Assembly (NCBI GenBank): GCA_963626545.1
Contig: CAVFYJ010000087.1
Coordinates: 1-14,114, forward strand
From: Anthropogastromicrobium sp963626545
GTDB lineage: Bacteria; Bacillota; Clostridia; Lachnospirales; Lachnospiraceae
DNA length: 14,114 nucleotides
Direction of reading: 5' to 3'
The position numbers were made by a program, and so were the translations under genes. The notes beneath the pieces were generated by a model. The model was given only the letters and a program-made list of their open reading frames with translations, did no database searches and was not told the DNA's origin. Positions 6,538 to 13,194 of the stretch are shown one piece after another (position 1 is the stretch's first letter; the number at the start of each line of letters is the position of its first letter).

Positions 6538-7803
6538 TTATTTCTTTCCAATCAGATCAAAGAGCAAGTGCTTTTGTCTGTCACCACTGATTACATTGAT
6601 GACTTCAACGTATTTTCCTTCCTCATCAATATAGAAGATCCCACCGATGCCACTTCGCTTTGCATAGGCAATGTAGTCATCAAGTGTCTTTTCATAAAAC
6701 TTTTTCATCAGTGTAACGGAAGAATCGCTTCGAAGTACATTGGCAAGGCGAATCGCTAACTCCTTCTGACTTCTCTCATAGAGAAGAATCGTTCCGAGAT
6801 AATCGGTGTCGATCTCAATCTGCTGTCTGCTCATAGCGGTCATCAGCTCATCAACATAGATACCAAAACCGATGGACGGTGCATCCTTTCCAAACTGGGA
6901 AAGAAGCTTGTCGTAACGGCCTCCGGTCGCAATCGGTGTTCCACTTCCATATGTATAGGCCTTAAAAATGATTCCGGTATAATACTGGAACTTGCCGAGC
7001 ATACCAAGATCGAAGGTGATGTATTTTTCCAGTCCATACGATGCGACAATCTTGTAGAGCTTTTCGAGGCGGTAAATTGCACTGAGCGCCTTGTCGTTGT
7101 CGGTAAGAGATGCGGCCGCATGAATCTGTTCAATACCGCCGAACAGCTTTGGCATGGAAAGAAGCGCCTGACGAAGTCCATCGGAAAGCTCCTTTGAGGA
7201 AAGCATTTCCTCTACACCAAAGTAATTTTTCTGTTCGATCAGGGTTCTTAATTCCTCGGTCTCTTCCTCGTTAAATCCGGCCTCCTCAACAAGTCCGTTA
7301 AAGAAATCAACCTGTCCCACCTCAACCTGAAACTCCTTTAATCCACTTGCCTGCAAAGACTGAATCAGCATGGAAACCATCTCGGCATCAGCGTCAGTTG
7401 TCGTGTCATTCATCATCTCGGCGCCCATAACAGTGGATTCCTTTAAACTGCCGCGAAGGCTCATGTTATTGATAAAAATGTTTCCGTTGTAGCACAGGCG
7501 CACCGGCATGTCTTCATCCATGAAGTACTTTGCCGCGCATCTTGCGATCGACGGTGTGATATCCGGGCGAAGCACAAGTGTATTTCCATCACGGTCAAAG
7601 AATTTAAACATCTGATTCGATGCAACCGAACCTCTATCCTTATTAAATATATCAAAAAACTCATAGGACGGTGTCTGGATGCTGCGATAACCGAAGCGGT
7701 GGAAAACCGCTCCAATCGTTGCACTGACGGTTTCCTTTTTTGCACACTCTTCGTTGTACAGATCTCTTACACCCTCCGGTGTATGCAGTAAACTAATTGC
7801 CAT
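6538..7803 (-). CDS. hisZ: ATP phosphoribosyltransferase regulatory subunit (HisZ)
   Basis: A 421-residue paralogue of histidyl-tRNA synthetase that lacks tRNA charging activity and forms a complex with short HisG, conferring activity and histidine feedback. The class II synthetase core is evident: LLHTPEGVRDLY at the N-terminus, PSYEFFDIF, the motif-2-like LVLRPDITPSIARCAAKY, and the motif-3-like GGRYDKLLSQFGKDAPSIGFGIYVDEL region. The C-terminal anticodon-binding-like domain is short and divergent, as in HisZ. I chose the ATG at 7803 because AGGAAG lies about 7 bases before it and family members begin close to LLHTPEGVRD; a GTG at 7830 in frame has no comparable site. It is the first gene of the his operon, about 145 bases after the predicted transcription start. 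Confidence 0.95.
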   Translation of the reverse strand: MAISLLHTPEGVRDLYNEECAKKETVSATIGAVFHRFGYRSIQTPSYEFFDIFNKDRGSVASNQMFKFFDRDGNTLVLRPDITPSIARCAAKYFMDEDMPVRLCYNGNIFINNMSLRGSLKESTVMGAEMMNDTTTDADAEMVSMLIQSLQASGLKEFQVEVGQVDFFNGLVEEAGFNEEETEELRTLIEQKNYFGVEEMLSSKELSDGLRQALLSMPKLFGGIEQIHAAASLTDNDKALSAIYRLEKLYKIVASYGLEKYITFDLGMLGKFQYYTGIIFKAYTYGSGTPIATGGRYDKLLSQFGKDAPSIGFGIYVDELMTAMSRQQIEIDTDYLGTILLYERSQKELAIRLANVLRSDSSVTLMKKFYEKTLDDYIAYAKRSGIGGIFYIDEEGKYVEVINVISGDRQKHLLFDLIGKK

Positions 7804-7908
7804 ATCTTTCTTCCTCATTTCCTGCTGCACGCTGCCTGTTTGATGACGTCTGGTAAAGCGGTCTTGATCTTTCTTACTTTCTTACCTTCTCGCCTTCTTA
7901 TTTTGCTT

Positions 7909-7934
7909 TAGCATGGTAGCGTGATAGCATGGTA
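7909..7934 (-). repeat. Pair of 10-base direct repeats in the his leader
   Basis: TACCATGCTA occurs twice in the transcript (7934-7925 and 7918-7909), 16 bases apart centre to centre, starting about 14 bases after the predicted transcription start. The position just downstream of the promoter would suit a repressor or RNA-binding site. No T-box stem or run of histidine codons is seen in this leader. Confidence 0.6.
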
Positions 7935-7954
7935 ATTTGTGAATGTTAAGTACG

Positions 7955-7983
7955 ATTATAGCGAACCCTTTTTCTTTTGTCAA
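7955..7983 (-). promoter_or_regulatory. Consensus sigma-A promoter of the his operon
   Basis: Minus strand TTGACA (7983-7978), exactly 17 bases, then TATAAT (7960-7955): a perfect match to the vegetative consensus. The -35 begins only 24 bases after the recU stop codon. It would drive hisZ-hisG-hisD-hisB-hisI with a leader of about 145 bases. Such a strong core promoter suggests that control, if any, is by repression. Confidence 0.93.
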
Positions 7984-8006
7984 GTCAAAATCAACGTGAT
8001 TCTTTC

Positions 8007-8558
8007 CTATTTTGAATTTGTGTCATCCGCATGGCGCAGCAAATCAAGCTGCAGCTGCTCCAAAAAGTGTAGAAATACGCCATTTTTAATGGGAATCTGA
8101 AGCGTCTTATCCACCTCATCGTAGGTAAAACTCTTTCGCCCGCCATTTTGACCGCGATTCCAAAAATACACAATATCAGACAGCGGTACATAATACGCTT
8201 CATGACGATGCGTGTAGTACAAAAGAATAAAGGCAATTCCGTTCTGTTCTTCCATGGCCTGCATGAATTTCACCTGATGCTCATGAATATTTTGAAGCGG
8301 AAAGGTGTCCACAGCGGATTCCTTCGCGTCAAAACAGATCGGAATGCCCTGAACGGCACCAATATAATCGACGGTACTTTTCTGATCGAAGTACGCAAGC
8401 GTGATGTGGCGCGTCTCCTGATCAATGTTGATTGGCTTAATCGGAGTCGGAATTTTTTGGATCACCGCAAGCTTTTTGGCGCTGTACTGCTCAATCGTAT
8501 AATTGATCATATCCTCCAGCGCCGAACCTCTAAGTCCTCTCGATTTCCACGTTGGCAT
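8007..8558 (-). CDS. recU: Holliday junction resolvase RecU
   Basis: Resolves four-way DNA junctions during recombination and chromosome segregation in Firmicutes. The 183-residue protein follows the family layout: RGLRGSALEDMIN (7-19), KIPTPIKPINID (35-46), the active-site strand pair STVDYIGAVQGIPICFDAKES (61-81 region: Asp64, Asp77, Lys79) and FPLQNIHEHQVKFM (86-99). The nuclease motif reads Asp-x-Lys here (FDAK) where Bacillus RecU has Glu-x-Lys (FEAK); Glu80 adjoins it. A conservative change of this sort should keep activity. It is slightly shorter than Bacillus RecU at the N-terminus. The ATG at 8558 has a perfect AGGAGG site. It is the last gene of the RNA-modification operon, 12 bases after the RluA-type synthase, with the his promoter immediately downstream and no clear terminator between. 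Confidence 0.93.
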   Translation of the reverse strand: MPTWKSRGLRGSALEDMINYTIEQYSAKKLAVIQKIPTPIKPINIDQETRHITLAYFDQKSTVDYIGAVQGIPICFDAKESAVDTFPLQNIHEHQVKFMQAMEEQNGIAFILLYYTHRHEAYYVPLSDIVYFWNRGQNGGRKSFTYDEVDKTLQIPIKNGVFLHFLEQLQLDLLRHADDTNSK

Positions 8559-8570
8559 CAGTTCTTCCTC

Positions 8571-9725
8571 CTATTCCTTCCAGTCCCGGATTCCCGCATA
8601 TTCCATGGCTTTTAAAAAGTCATTCGGAAGCGGCGCGCGAAAGCTCTTCCCAGAAAGGTACGCAAAGGCTCCCTCGCATGCTGGGAAAACCATCTCATAG
8701 GCATGGAGAAGCTGTCTCTTCGTCCCGGCGCCCTTTCGGAAACGCTCGTTTATGGATTGGGCACCGTATTTGGAATCACCGATAATCGGATGATGAATGC
8801 TCGCAAGATGCGCACGAATCTGGTGGGAACGTCCCGTCACCAAAAGCACTTTTAACAAGGTTGCCTGTTTGGTAGCTGCCACTGGCTCATAGACGGTTTC
8901 GATTGCAAGTGCATCCTTTCTCATTCTCTCTGGAAACTCTTCAAGCGTCTCGTGAATCTCTACAATGTTATTTTTCTCATCCTTATAGAGATAGCCTTTC
9001 AACTCCTGTCTTGTATTGACACAGCCCTTTACAAGTGCCATATAGTATTTGTGCAAATCTCTGGTGCGAAACTGTTCTGATAAAAACTGCAAGCCACGAA
9101 TGGAAATACCGGATGCAATCAGACCGGATGTATTGCGGTCCAAACGGTTGCAGACGGATGGGCGACACACAGCAAGCTGCTCGCTGCTTAATTTCTTTGT
9201 CTCAAGTGCATAGCCGATCACCTTTTCTACTAAGGAAACATCGCTCGGTGATGCCTTCTGGGAAAGCTCTCCTGCCGCCTTGTTGATCAGCAAAATATCC
9301 TTGTCCTCATAGACAATACTCTTCTTAGACAAGGTTACAGCTGGTGCCTGCAATTGTGTCTTCGCAGTTGCATTTCCAGTTGCATTTCCATTTACGTTCC
9401 TACTTGTTGTATTTTGGTTGCCATTTTTATTTGCGTTTATATGTTTCTTTGCACTTTCATTTGCAGAGGCGCTCACACCAGATGCACCTGTCACGCCTCC
9501 TGCATTTCCACGGAATTTCTCGATGGTATCCTCTGCCAGAAACAGTTCAATGGAATCGCCCGCACAAAGCTTTTCGCTTCCATCGCACTTTTTCTTATTG
9601 CAGGTAATGTTTTTTTTTCGGAGCATCTTATAAAAGAAACTCTTCGGCGCCTCAGGCATGTAACGACTCAGATACTTATCTAAGCGCTGACCTTCCTCTG
9701 CCGCCTGAATCTGTAATTGTCTCAT
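8571..9725 (-). CDS. RluA-family pseudouridine synthase with S4 domain and long linker
   Basis: Converts specific uridines in RNA (probably 23S rRNA) to pseudouridine. Of its 384 residues, 13-67 form an S4-like RNA-binding domain (GQRLDKYLSRYMPE to LCAGDSIELFLAED). Residues about 135-380 are the catalytic domain, with the signature NRLDRNTSGLIASG and catalytic Asp196, then SGRSHQIRAHLASIHHPIIGD-type motif (written here as TGRSHQIRAHL, PIIGDSKYGA). Between them, residues 72-127 are a low-complexity segment rich in Asn, Ala, Gly, Thr and Ser, longer than usual and including a GNATGNAT repeat. The ATG at 9725 overlaps the stop of the upstream membrane-protein gene (ATGA), with AGAGGA 9 bases before it. 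The family is certain; the exact target uridine (RluC/RluD/other) cannot be told from sequence. Confidence 0.93.
   Translation of the reverse strand: MRQLQIQAAEEGQRLDKYLSRYMPEAPKSFFYKMLRKKNITCNKKKCDGSEKLCAGDSIELFLAEDTIEKFRGNAGGVTGASGVSASANESAKKHINANKNGNQNTTSRNVNGNATGNATAKTQLQAPAVTLSKKSIVYEDKDILLINKAAGELSQKASPSDVSLVEKVIGYALETKKLSSEQLAVCRPSVCNRLDRNTSGLIASGISIRGLQFLSEQFRTRDLHKYYMALVKGCVNTRQELKGYLYKDEKNNIVEIHETLEEFPERMRKDALAIETVYEPVAATKQATLLKVLLVTGRSHQIRAHLASIHHPIIGDSKYGAQSINERFRKGAGTKRQLLHAYEMVFPACEGAFAYLSGKSFRAPLPNDFLKAMEYAGIRDWKE
9366..9389 (-). repeat. Two tandem 12-base repeats in the linker of the RluA-type gene
   Basis: Plus strand AGTTGCATTTCC occurs twice in tandem, encoding Gly-Asn-Ala-Thr twice. 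Related words (TTGCCATTT, TTGCGTTT) occur over 9418-9465. This points to growth of the linker by slippage. Confidence 0.75.
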
Positions 9726-10291
9726 ATGGCAATTCCTCTCAGTACACCCTCGATTCGCAGAAGCTTTTCATCGCAGGTTGCGCGATCCCACTCCTCGAGT
9801 TCGCGGATGCGGTTTAAATAATTTCTCCAGTCACGGATTACAAAGATATCCGTCTTTAACTCATTGGCTTTCATAAAGCTTTTGATGTAATCTGCCACCT
9901 TCTTCTCGGATATGTTTTTATCCGAGCAATAGCAGAAAACACCCTTTTCGTGAATACATGCATAGTCAAGCAAAAATGATTTGTCGGTTTTTGAGGTAAT
10001 GACAAGTTCCGTGTTCAAAATTCCTTTTCCAACAAGTGCTGCCACCTGTTCATACTCCTTATCTGGTCTTGGCTGGTACTTCCACAGTGCCACCAAAATA
10101 ACAAGCTGGTTGACCATCGGAATAACGGATACGATTGCCACAACGGTGAGCAGATTTTTACGGTTTCCTGTCGTCACCACGCCAATCACGACAAGACCGA
10201 TGATACCGATCAGCATTGCAAGTACCTCTGTCAGAAGCAGACGTTTTTTGCGTTTGATATAACCATGATGTCCTTTTTTCGTTCGAAACAT
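9722..10291 (-). CDS. Two-helix membrane protein of unknown function
   Basis: I do not recognise this 189-residue protein. It has a basic N-terminus (KKGHHGYIKRKKR, 6-16), two probable transmembrane helices at about 19-40 and 47-70, and a soluble C-terminal domain of about 115 residues. By the positive-inside rule the N-terminus and C-terminal domain are both cytoplasmic. The domain alternates beta and alpha character: ELVITSKTDKSFLLDYACIH, then EKGVFCYCSDKNI, KKVADYIKSFMKA, DIFVIRDWRNYL and a helical end. That pattern resembles a small nuclease-like or sensor fold, but I see no catalytic motif. An AGGAGG site lies 7 bases before the ATG at 10291. It overlaps the RluA-type gene by four bases (ATGA) and follows a candidate cysteine-rich mini-gene by four, so tight co-expression with RNA-modification genes is likely. 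Confidence 0.85.
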   Translation of the reverse strand: MFRTKKGHHGYIKRKKRLLLTEVLAMLIGIIGLVVIGVVTTGNRKNLLTVVAIVSVIPMVNQLVILVALWKYQPRPDKEYEQVAALVGKGILNTELVITSKTDKSFLLDYACIHEKGVFCYCSDKNISEKKVADYIKSFMKANELKTDIFVIRDWRNYLNRIRELEEWDRATCDEKLLRIEGVLRGIAI

Positions 10292-10295
10292 ATTT

Positions 10296-10403
10296 TTATC
10301 CTCCTAATGTCTCGCCTTCCTCCTCTTCGCCCCCACAGATCGTTCCAATGTAATCCATACATACTGCATATCTGAAACAGTATACGCAATCGAATACGAT
10401 CAC
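10296..10403 (-). CDS. Candidate 35-residue four-cysteine mini-protein
   Basis: A small ORF that exactly fills the only sizeable gap in the operon. It opens with GTG at 10403, overlapping the HAD gene stop as GTGA, and ends with TAA four bases before the next ATG; the AGGAGG of the next gene lies inside its last codons. The product begins MIVFDCVYCFRYAVCMDYIG and ends in a Gly/Glu-rich tail (GGEEEEGETLGG). Four cysteines sit at 6, 9, 15 and 23 (C-x2-C-x5-C-x7-C), a spacing compatible with a metal-binding knuckle. There is no good ribosome binding site for the GTG, so translation would depend on coupling to the HAD gene; an in-frame ATG at codon 16 would lose three of the cysteines. No family is recognised. 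Open frame of this length can occur by chance, so the gene is probable rather than proven. Confidence 0.5.
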   Translation of the reverse strand: MIVFDCVYCFRYAVCMDYIGTICGGEEEEGETLGG

Positions 10404-11071
10404 TGGACTTCGATCAGCTGTGTATAATCACTTACCCAGCCATCGGCCAGTGCAAGCTTCTTTTCTTTTAATGGCTCAGAAAATTCATCCTCCACTGCAA
10501 ATACTTTCATGCCTGCTGCTTTGCCTGCCATGATTCCCGCTGGAATATCCTCAAATACCACACAATCAGATGGTGCAACTTCAAGAAGCTCTGCTGCCTT
10601 TAAATAGACATCCGGTGCTGGCTTTCCTGCCTTTACGTCACAGCTTGTAACAATCGCAGAAAAATACGGCGCAATGCCGTGAGATTCCAGCACAGCCTGA
10701 ATCAGAGTACGGGAATTGCTGCTTGCAATCGCAATCTTGCAGCCAAGCTTATGAATATAAGGAAGAAATGCTGCTACACCCGGCTTTAACGCGATTTCAT
10801 TGCAATATTTCTCATAGGCCATCTGATTCCAACAGTCCTTAATCTCCTCGATGCTCTGCGACAATGTAAAACGTTTCTTAAAATATTCAGCGGTCTCGGT
10901 AAAACTCATTCCCTCGATTGCCTCGTGAAGATCTGCTGGCACCTCGTAGCCATGCTGCGCCAAAAAAATAACGTCGATCTCCTTCCAGACACTCATCGAA
11001 TCAACCAGCGTGCCGTCCAGATCAAAGATGATTCCCTTTGCGTTTTTTACAATCAGTTTTCCTTCAGACAT
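10400..11071 (-). CDS. HAD-superfamily phosphatase (beta-phosphoglucomutase-like)
   Basis: A 223-residue haloacid dehalogenase-type hydrolase with a helical cap inserted after motif I (about residues 25-95). Motif I is GIIFDLDGTLVDS with nucleophile Asp17 and acid/base Asp19. Motif II is IAIASSNS (around Ser117), motif III is the lysine of AGKPAPDVY (Lys150), and motif IV is VVFEDIPAGIMAGKAAGM (Glu174-Asp175). This is the Gph/YcjU/PgmB-like subgroup: a small sugar-phosphate or glycolate-phosphate phosphatase, or a phosphomutase. The substrate cannot be told. The ATG at 11071 has AGGAGG 7 bases upstream, located within the end of the RsuA-type gene, which it overlaps by 19 bases. Histidinol phosphatase activity is conceivable for a HAD protein but nothing in this sequence points to it. 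Confidence 0.9.
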   Translation of the reverse strand: MSEGKLIVKNAKGIIFDLDGTLVDSMSVWKEIDVIFLAQHGYEVPADLHEAIEGMSFTETAEYFKKRFTLSQSIEEIKDCWNQMAYEKYCNEIALKPGVAAFLPYIHKLGCKIAIASSNSRTLIQAVLESHGIAPYFSAIVTSCDVKAGKPAPDVYLKAAELLEVAPSDCVVFEDIPAGIMAGKAAGMKVFAVEDEFSEPLKEKKLALADGWVSDYTQLIEVQ

Positions 11072-11751
11072 TGCAGTTCCTCCTGTGTCAGTGCGCGACT
11101 CTCGCCCGGCGCAAGTGATTCATCCAACTGTAAGCTCCCCATGGAAAGACGCTTTAAATAGACAACAGTTACGCCGACAGCCTCAAACATACGCTTTACC
11201 TGATGGAATTTGCCTTCCTGAACCGTAACCTTTGCCTCACAGGCATCAAGAATCTCAAGTTTTGCAGGCATCGCTGTAAAATCGCCTAAATCCATTCCTG
11301 ATGCAAACTTTTCTGCGGCATCCGCCGGAATCGGCAAATCGGTCTTTGCCAGATAGCATTTGTCAACATGATGCTTTGGGGAAAGCAGTCGGTGACAGAG
11401 GTCGCCATCATTTGTAATCAAAAGAAGTCCTTCTGTATCAATGTCCAGTCGGCCGACCGGGAAGAGATCTTTTCTTTTATCCTCAAGCAGATCAACGACA
11501 GTCTCTTTCTTCTTATCCATCGTTGCCGTAATGACACCTGCCGGTTTGTTTAACATATAGTAGACATATTGTGCGTATGTTAACTGCTTGCCATCAAGCG
11601 TAATGCAGTCGTTCTCTGGATCTACCTTTGTCTCTGGCTTTGCGGCATGCACGCCATTGACGCAGACACGCCCTTTTTTGATCATATCCTTTACCTGGCT
11701 GCGCGTTCCCACTGGAATCTGCGTCAGAAATTTGTCAAGGCGCCACTCCAT
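11053..11751 (-). CDS. RsuA-family pseudouridine synthase
   Basis: A 232-residue small-subunit-type (RsuA/RluB/RluE/RluF family) pseudouridine synthase, most likely acting on 16S rRNA as RsuA does. An N-terminal S4 domain (WRLDKFLTQI to KGRVCVNGVHAAKPETKVD) is followed by the catalytic core, with YYMLNKPAGVIT (64-75) and the signature PVGRLDIDTEGLLLITND, catalytic Asp103. A KFHQVKRMF block near residue 190 is also diagnostic. I chose the ATG at 11751 because GGAGG lies 8 bases before it, inside the last codons of the methyltransferase gene. The start and the previous stop share a base (TAATG), a standard sign of translational coupling; an upstream GTG at 11760 has no such site. Which uridine is modified is inferred from family only. 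Confidence 0.93.
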   Translation of the reverse strand: MEWRLDKFLTQIPVGTRSQVKDMIKKGRVCVNGVHAAKPETKVDPENDCITLDGKQLTYAQYVYYMLNKPAGVITATMDKKKETVVDLLEDKRKDLFPVGRLDIDTEGLLLITNDGDLCHRLLSPKHHVDKCYLAKTDLPIPADAAEKFASGMDLGDFTAMPAKLEILDACEAKVTVQEGKFHQVKRMFEAVGVTVVYLKRLSMGSLQLDESLAPGESRALTQEELQCLKEN

Positions 11752-13121
11752 TACATCCACCTCCAGCCTGCAAGGTATTTATTTTTCACGGAGCCGCCTG
11801 CTGCCTTTCCAAAGCCGAGCGGATAACCATCCACACAGATCAGAACCCAGCCCTTCTTTACGGACTCATCCTCTGCCAGATCAATTGTCTCGCCCTTTAA
11901 GTAACGGATTACGCGGTCATCATCTCTCGAAAGAGAAAGCACATTTGGATATTCGTCTGCGCGAAGTGCCATCGCAAGCGCCTGACTCGGCTCAAAACGG
12001 TTCTTCAAACATTCGCCAAGAAGCAGACCAGAGCGCATAATACGAAGTCCTTTCAGATCACGTCTGCAATCTGGATGAACAAATACCTTCTCCTGACGAA
12101 TTTCCATGCGATCTAATGCAAGTGGCTTTTTGATGGTCTGTAAGAAATCAGAAAGCTCCTGCGGCATCTTCACAGACGCACTGCCCTTGCTCTCCTTTAA
12201 ACGGCTGCTCTCGCCCTTTTTCTTTAACAGTGCAAGGAAATGACCTTCACCTTTCATGCGGTGCGGCCAGATGCGCACACATTTTGTAAGCTCTGGATTG
12301 CCATCTGCCCACTCTGGATGACCGTGATCAAAGCCTTCATACCACTCTGGCTGCACAAGCTCCAAATCTGGATCCTCATTTAACATACGTGCAACGATCT
12401 GCTCATCCTCAAGCGGAGAAAACGTACAAGTCGAATACAACAGCATACCGCCCGGACGAAGCATGGTGAGTGCGTAAGAGGTGATTTCTTGCTGAAGCTT
12501 CACAAAATAGTCATTTCCATGCTCCACCCAGCTCTTCATAACGGATGGCTCCTTGCGGAACATTCCCTCTCCTGAGCACGGCGCGTCGATCAAAATCTTA
12601 TCAAAATAGCCCTGAAAATGCTCAGCAAGTTTGTATGGGGCCTCGCTAATGACGTAGGCATTGGAAATACCAAACAGTTCAAGGTTCTTTAATAATGCCT
12701 TTGCACGGGAATTGCTGATGTCGTTGCTGACAAGGACACCCTTTCCCTTTAATTTTGCTGCCAGCTCGGTACTTTTTCCACCCGGTGCCGCACAAATGTC
12801 AAGCACACGGTCACCCGGCTCCACCGGAAGCACATGCGCTGGTGTCATCGCAGACGGCTCCTGCAAGTAATAGAGTCCCGCATAATAATACGGATGCTTT
12901 GCTGGCTTATCTTTGCCGCTATAATAGTAACCATTATCAATCCACGGGATCTTTTTGATCTCAAATGGACAAATCTTCTCGAATTCCTCTGGAGTGAGCT
13001 TATTTGTGTTTACGCGAAGGCCATAAACACGCTCCTCATTGTAGCTGTCCAGATAGGCGTTAAACTCATCTGGCGGCAGCAGTTTTTTCATGTTCTCTAA
13101 AAAAGAAACCGGTAATTCCAT
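11751..13121 (-). CDS. rsmF: RsmF-type 16S rRNA m5C methyltransferase (NOL1/NOP2/Sun family)
   Basis: Methylates cytosine C5 in rRNA using S-adenosylmethionine. In the 456-residue product (the usual length for Firmicutes RsmF), the SAM site is VLDICAAPGGKSTELAAK (107-124), the first cysteine motif is IDAPCSGEGMFRKEP (178-192, Cys182), and the catalytic cysteine is Cys232 in YSTCTFSPLEDE. The N-terminal RNA-binding segment includes VYGLRVNTNK and YYLQEPSAM. The C-terminal 140 residues (from about 315) form the extra RsmF/PUA-like domain. I chose the ATG at 13121, with AGGTG 6 bases upstream, because MELPVSFLENM is where family members begin. An upstream ATG at 13220 with an AGGA would add 33 unusual residues that run across the divergent ylbJ promoter. 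It is the first gene of a compact operon reaching recU. Confidence 0.9.
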   Translation of the reverse strand: MELPVSFLENMKKLLPPDEFNAYLDSYNEERVYGLRVNTNKLTPEEFEKICPFEIKKIPWIDNGYYYSGKDKPAKHPYYYAGLYYLQEPSAMTPAHVLPVEPGDRVLDICAAPGGKSTELAAKLKGKGVLVSNDISNSRAKALLKNLELFGISNAYVISEAPYKLAEHFQGYFDKILIDAPCSGEGMFRKEPSVMKSWVEHGNDYFVKLQQEITSYALTMLRPGGMLLYSTCTFSPLEDEQIVARMLNEDPDLELVQPEWYEGFDHGHPEWADGNPELTKCVRIWPHRMKGEGHFLALLKKKGESSRLKESKGSASVKMPQELSDFLQTIKKPLALDRMEIRQEKVFVHPDCRRDLKGLRIMRSGLLLGECLKNRFEPSQALAMALRADEYPNVLSLSRDDDRVIRYLKGETIDLAEDESVKKGWVLICVDGYPLGFGKAAGGSVKNKYLAGWRWM

Positions 13122-13138
13122 ATACACCTCATGTTTTC

Positions 13139-13167
13139 TCATGTTTTTTCTATCGTCAGCATAAAAT
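13139..13167 (+). promoter_or_regulatory. Putative sigma-E sporulation promoter of ylbJ
   Basis: TCATGTT (13139-13145), 14 bases, then CATAAAAT (13160-13167). Against the Bacillus sigma-E consensus (about KMATATT, 14 bases, CATACAAT), the -35 differs at one position and the -10 at one. The predicted start near 13175 is about 20 bases before the ylbJ ATG. In B. subtilis ylbJ belongs to the sigma-E regulon, which supports the reading. Confidence 0.6.
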
Positions 13168-13194
13168 AGAGCAAGAGTAACGCCGGGTGGCTGT

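Noticed and set aside
7870..7932. Possible leader peptides in the his leader (short ATG frames with one His codon)
   Set aside because: They lack a run of His codons and a ribosome binding site, and no alternating stem-loops or T-tract follow, so attenuation is not supported.
7984..8006. Small hairpin (AATCA/TGATT) after recU as a terminator
   Set aside because: The stem is only five AT-rich pairs and the following T run is interrupted; it is too weak to call.
10355..10385. CATACTG/CAGTATA inverted repeat as an operator or terminator
   Set aside because: It is short, has no T-tract and lies inside the candidate mini-gene; two seven-base arms can arise by chance.
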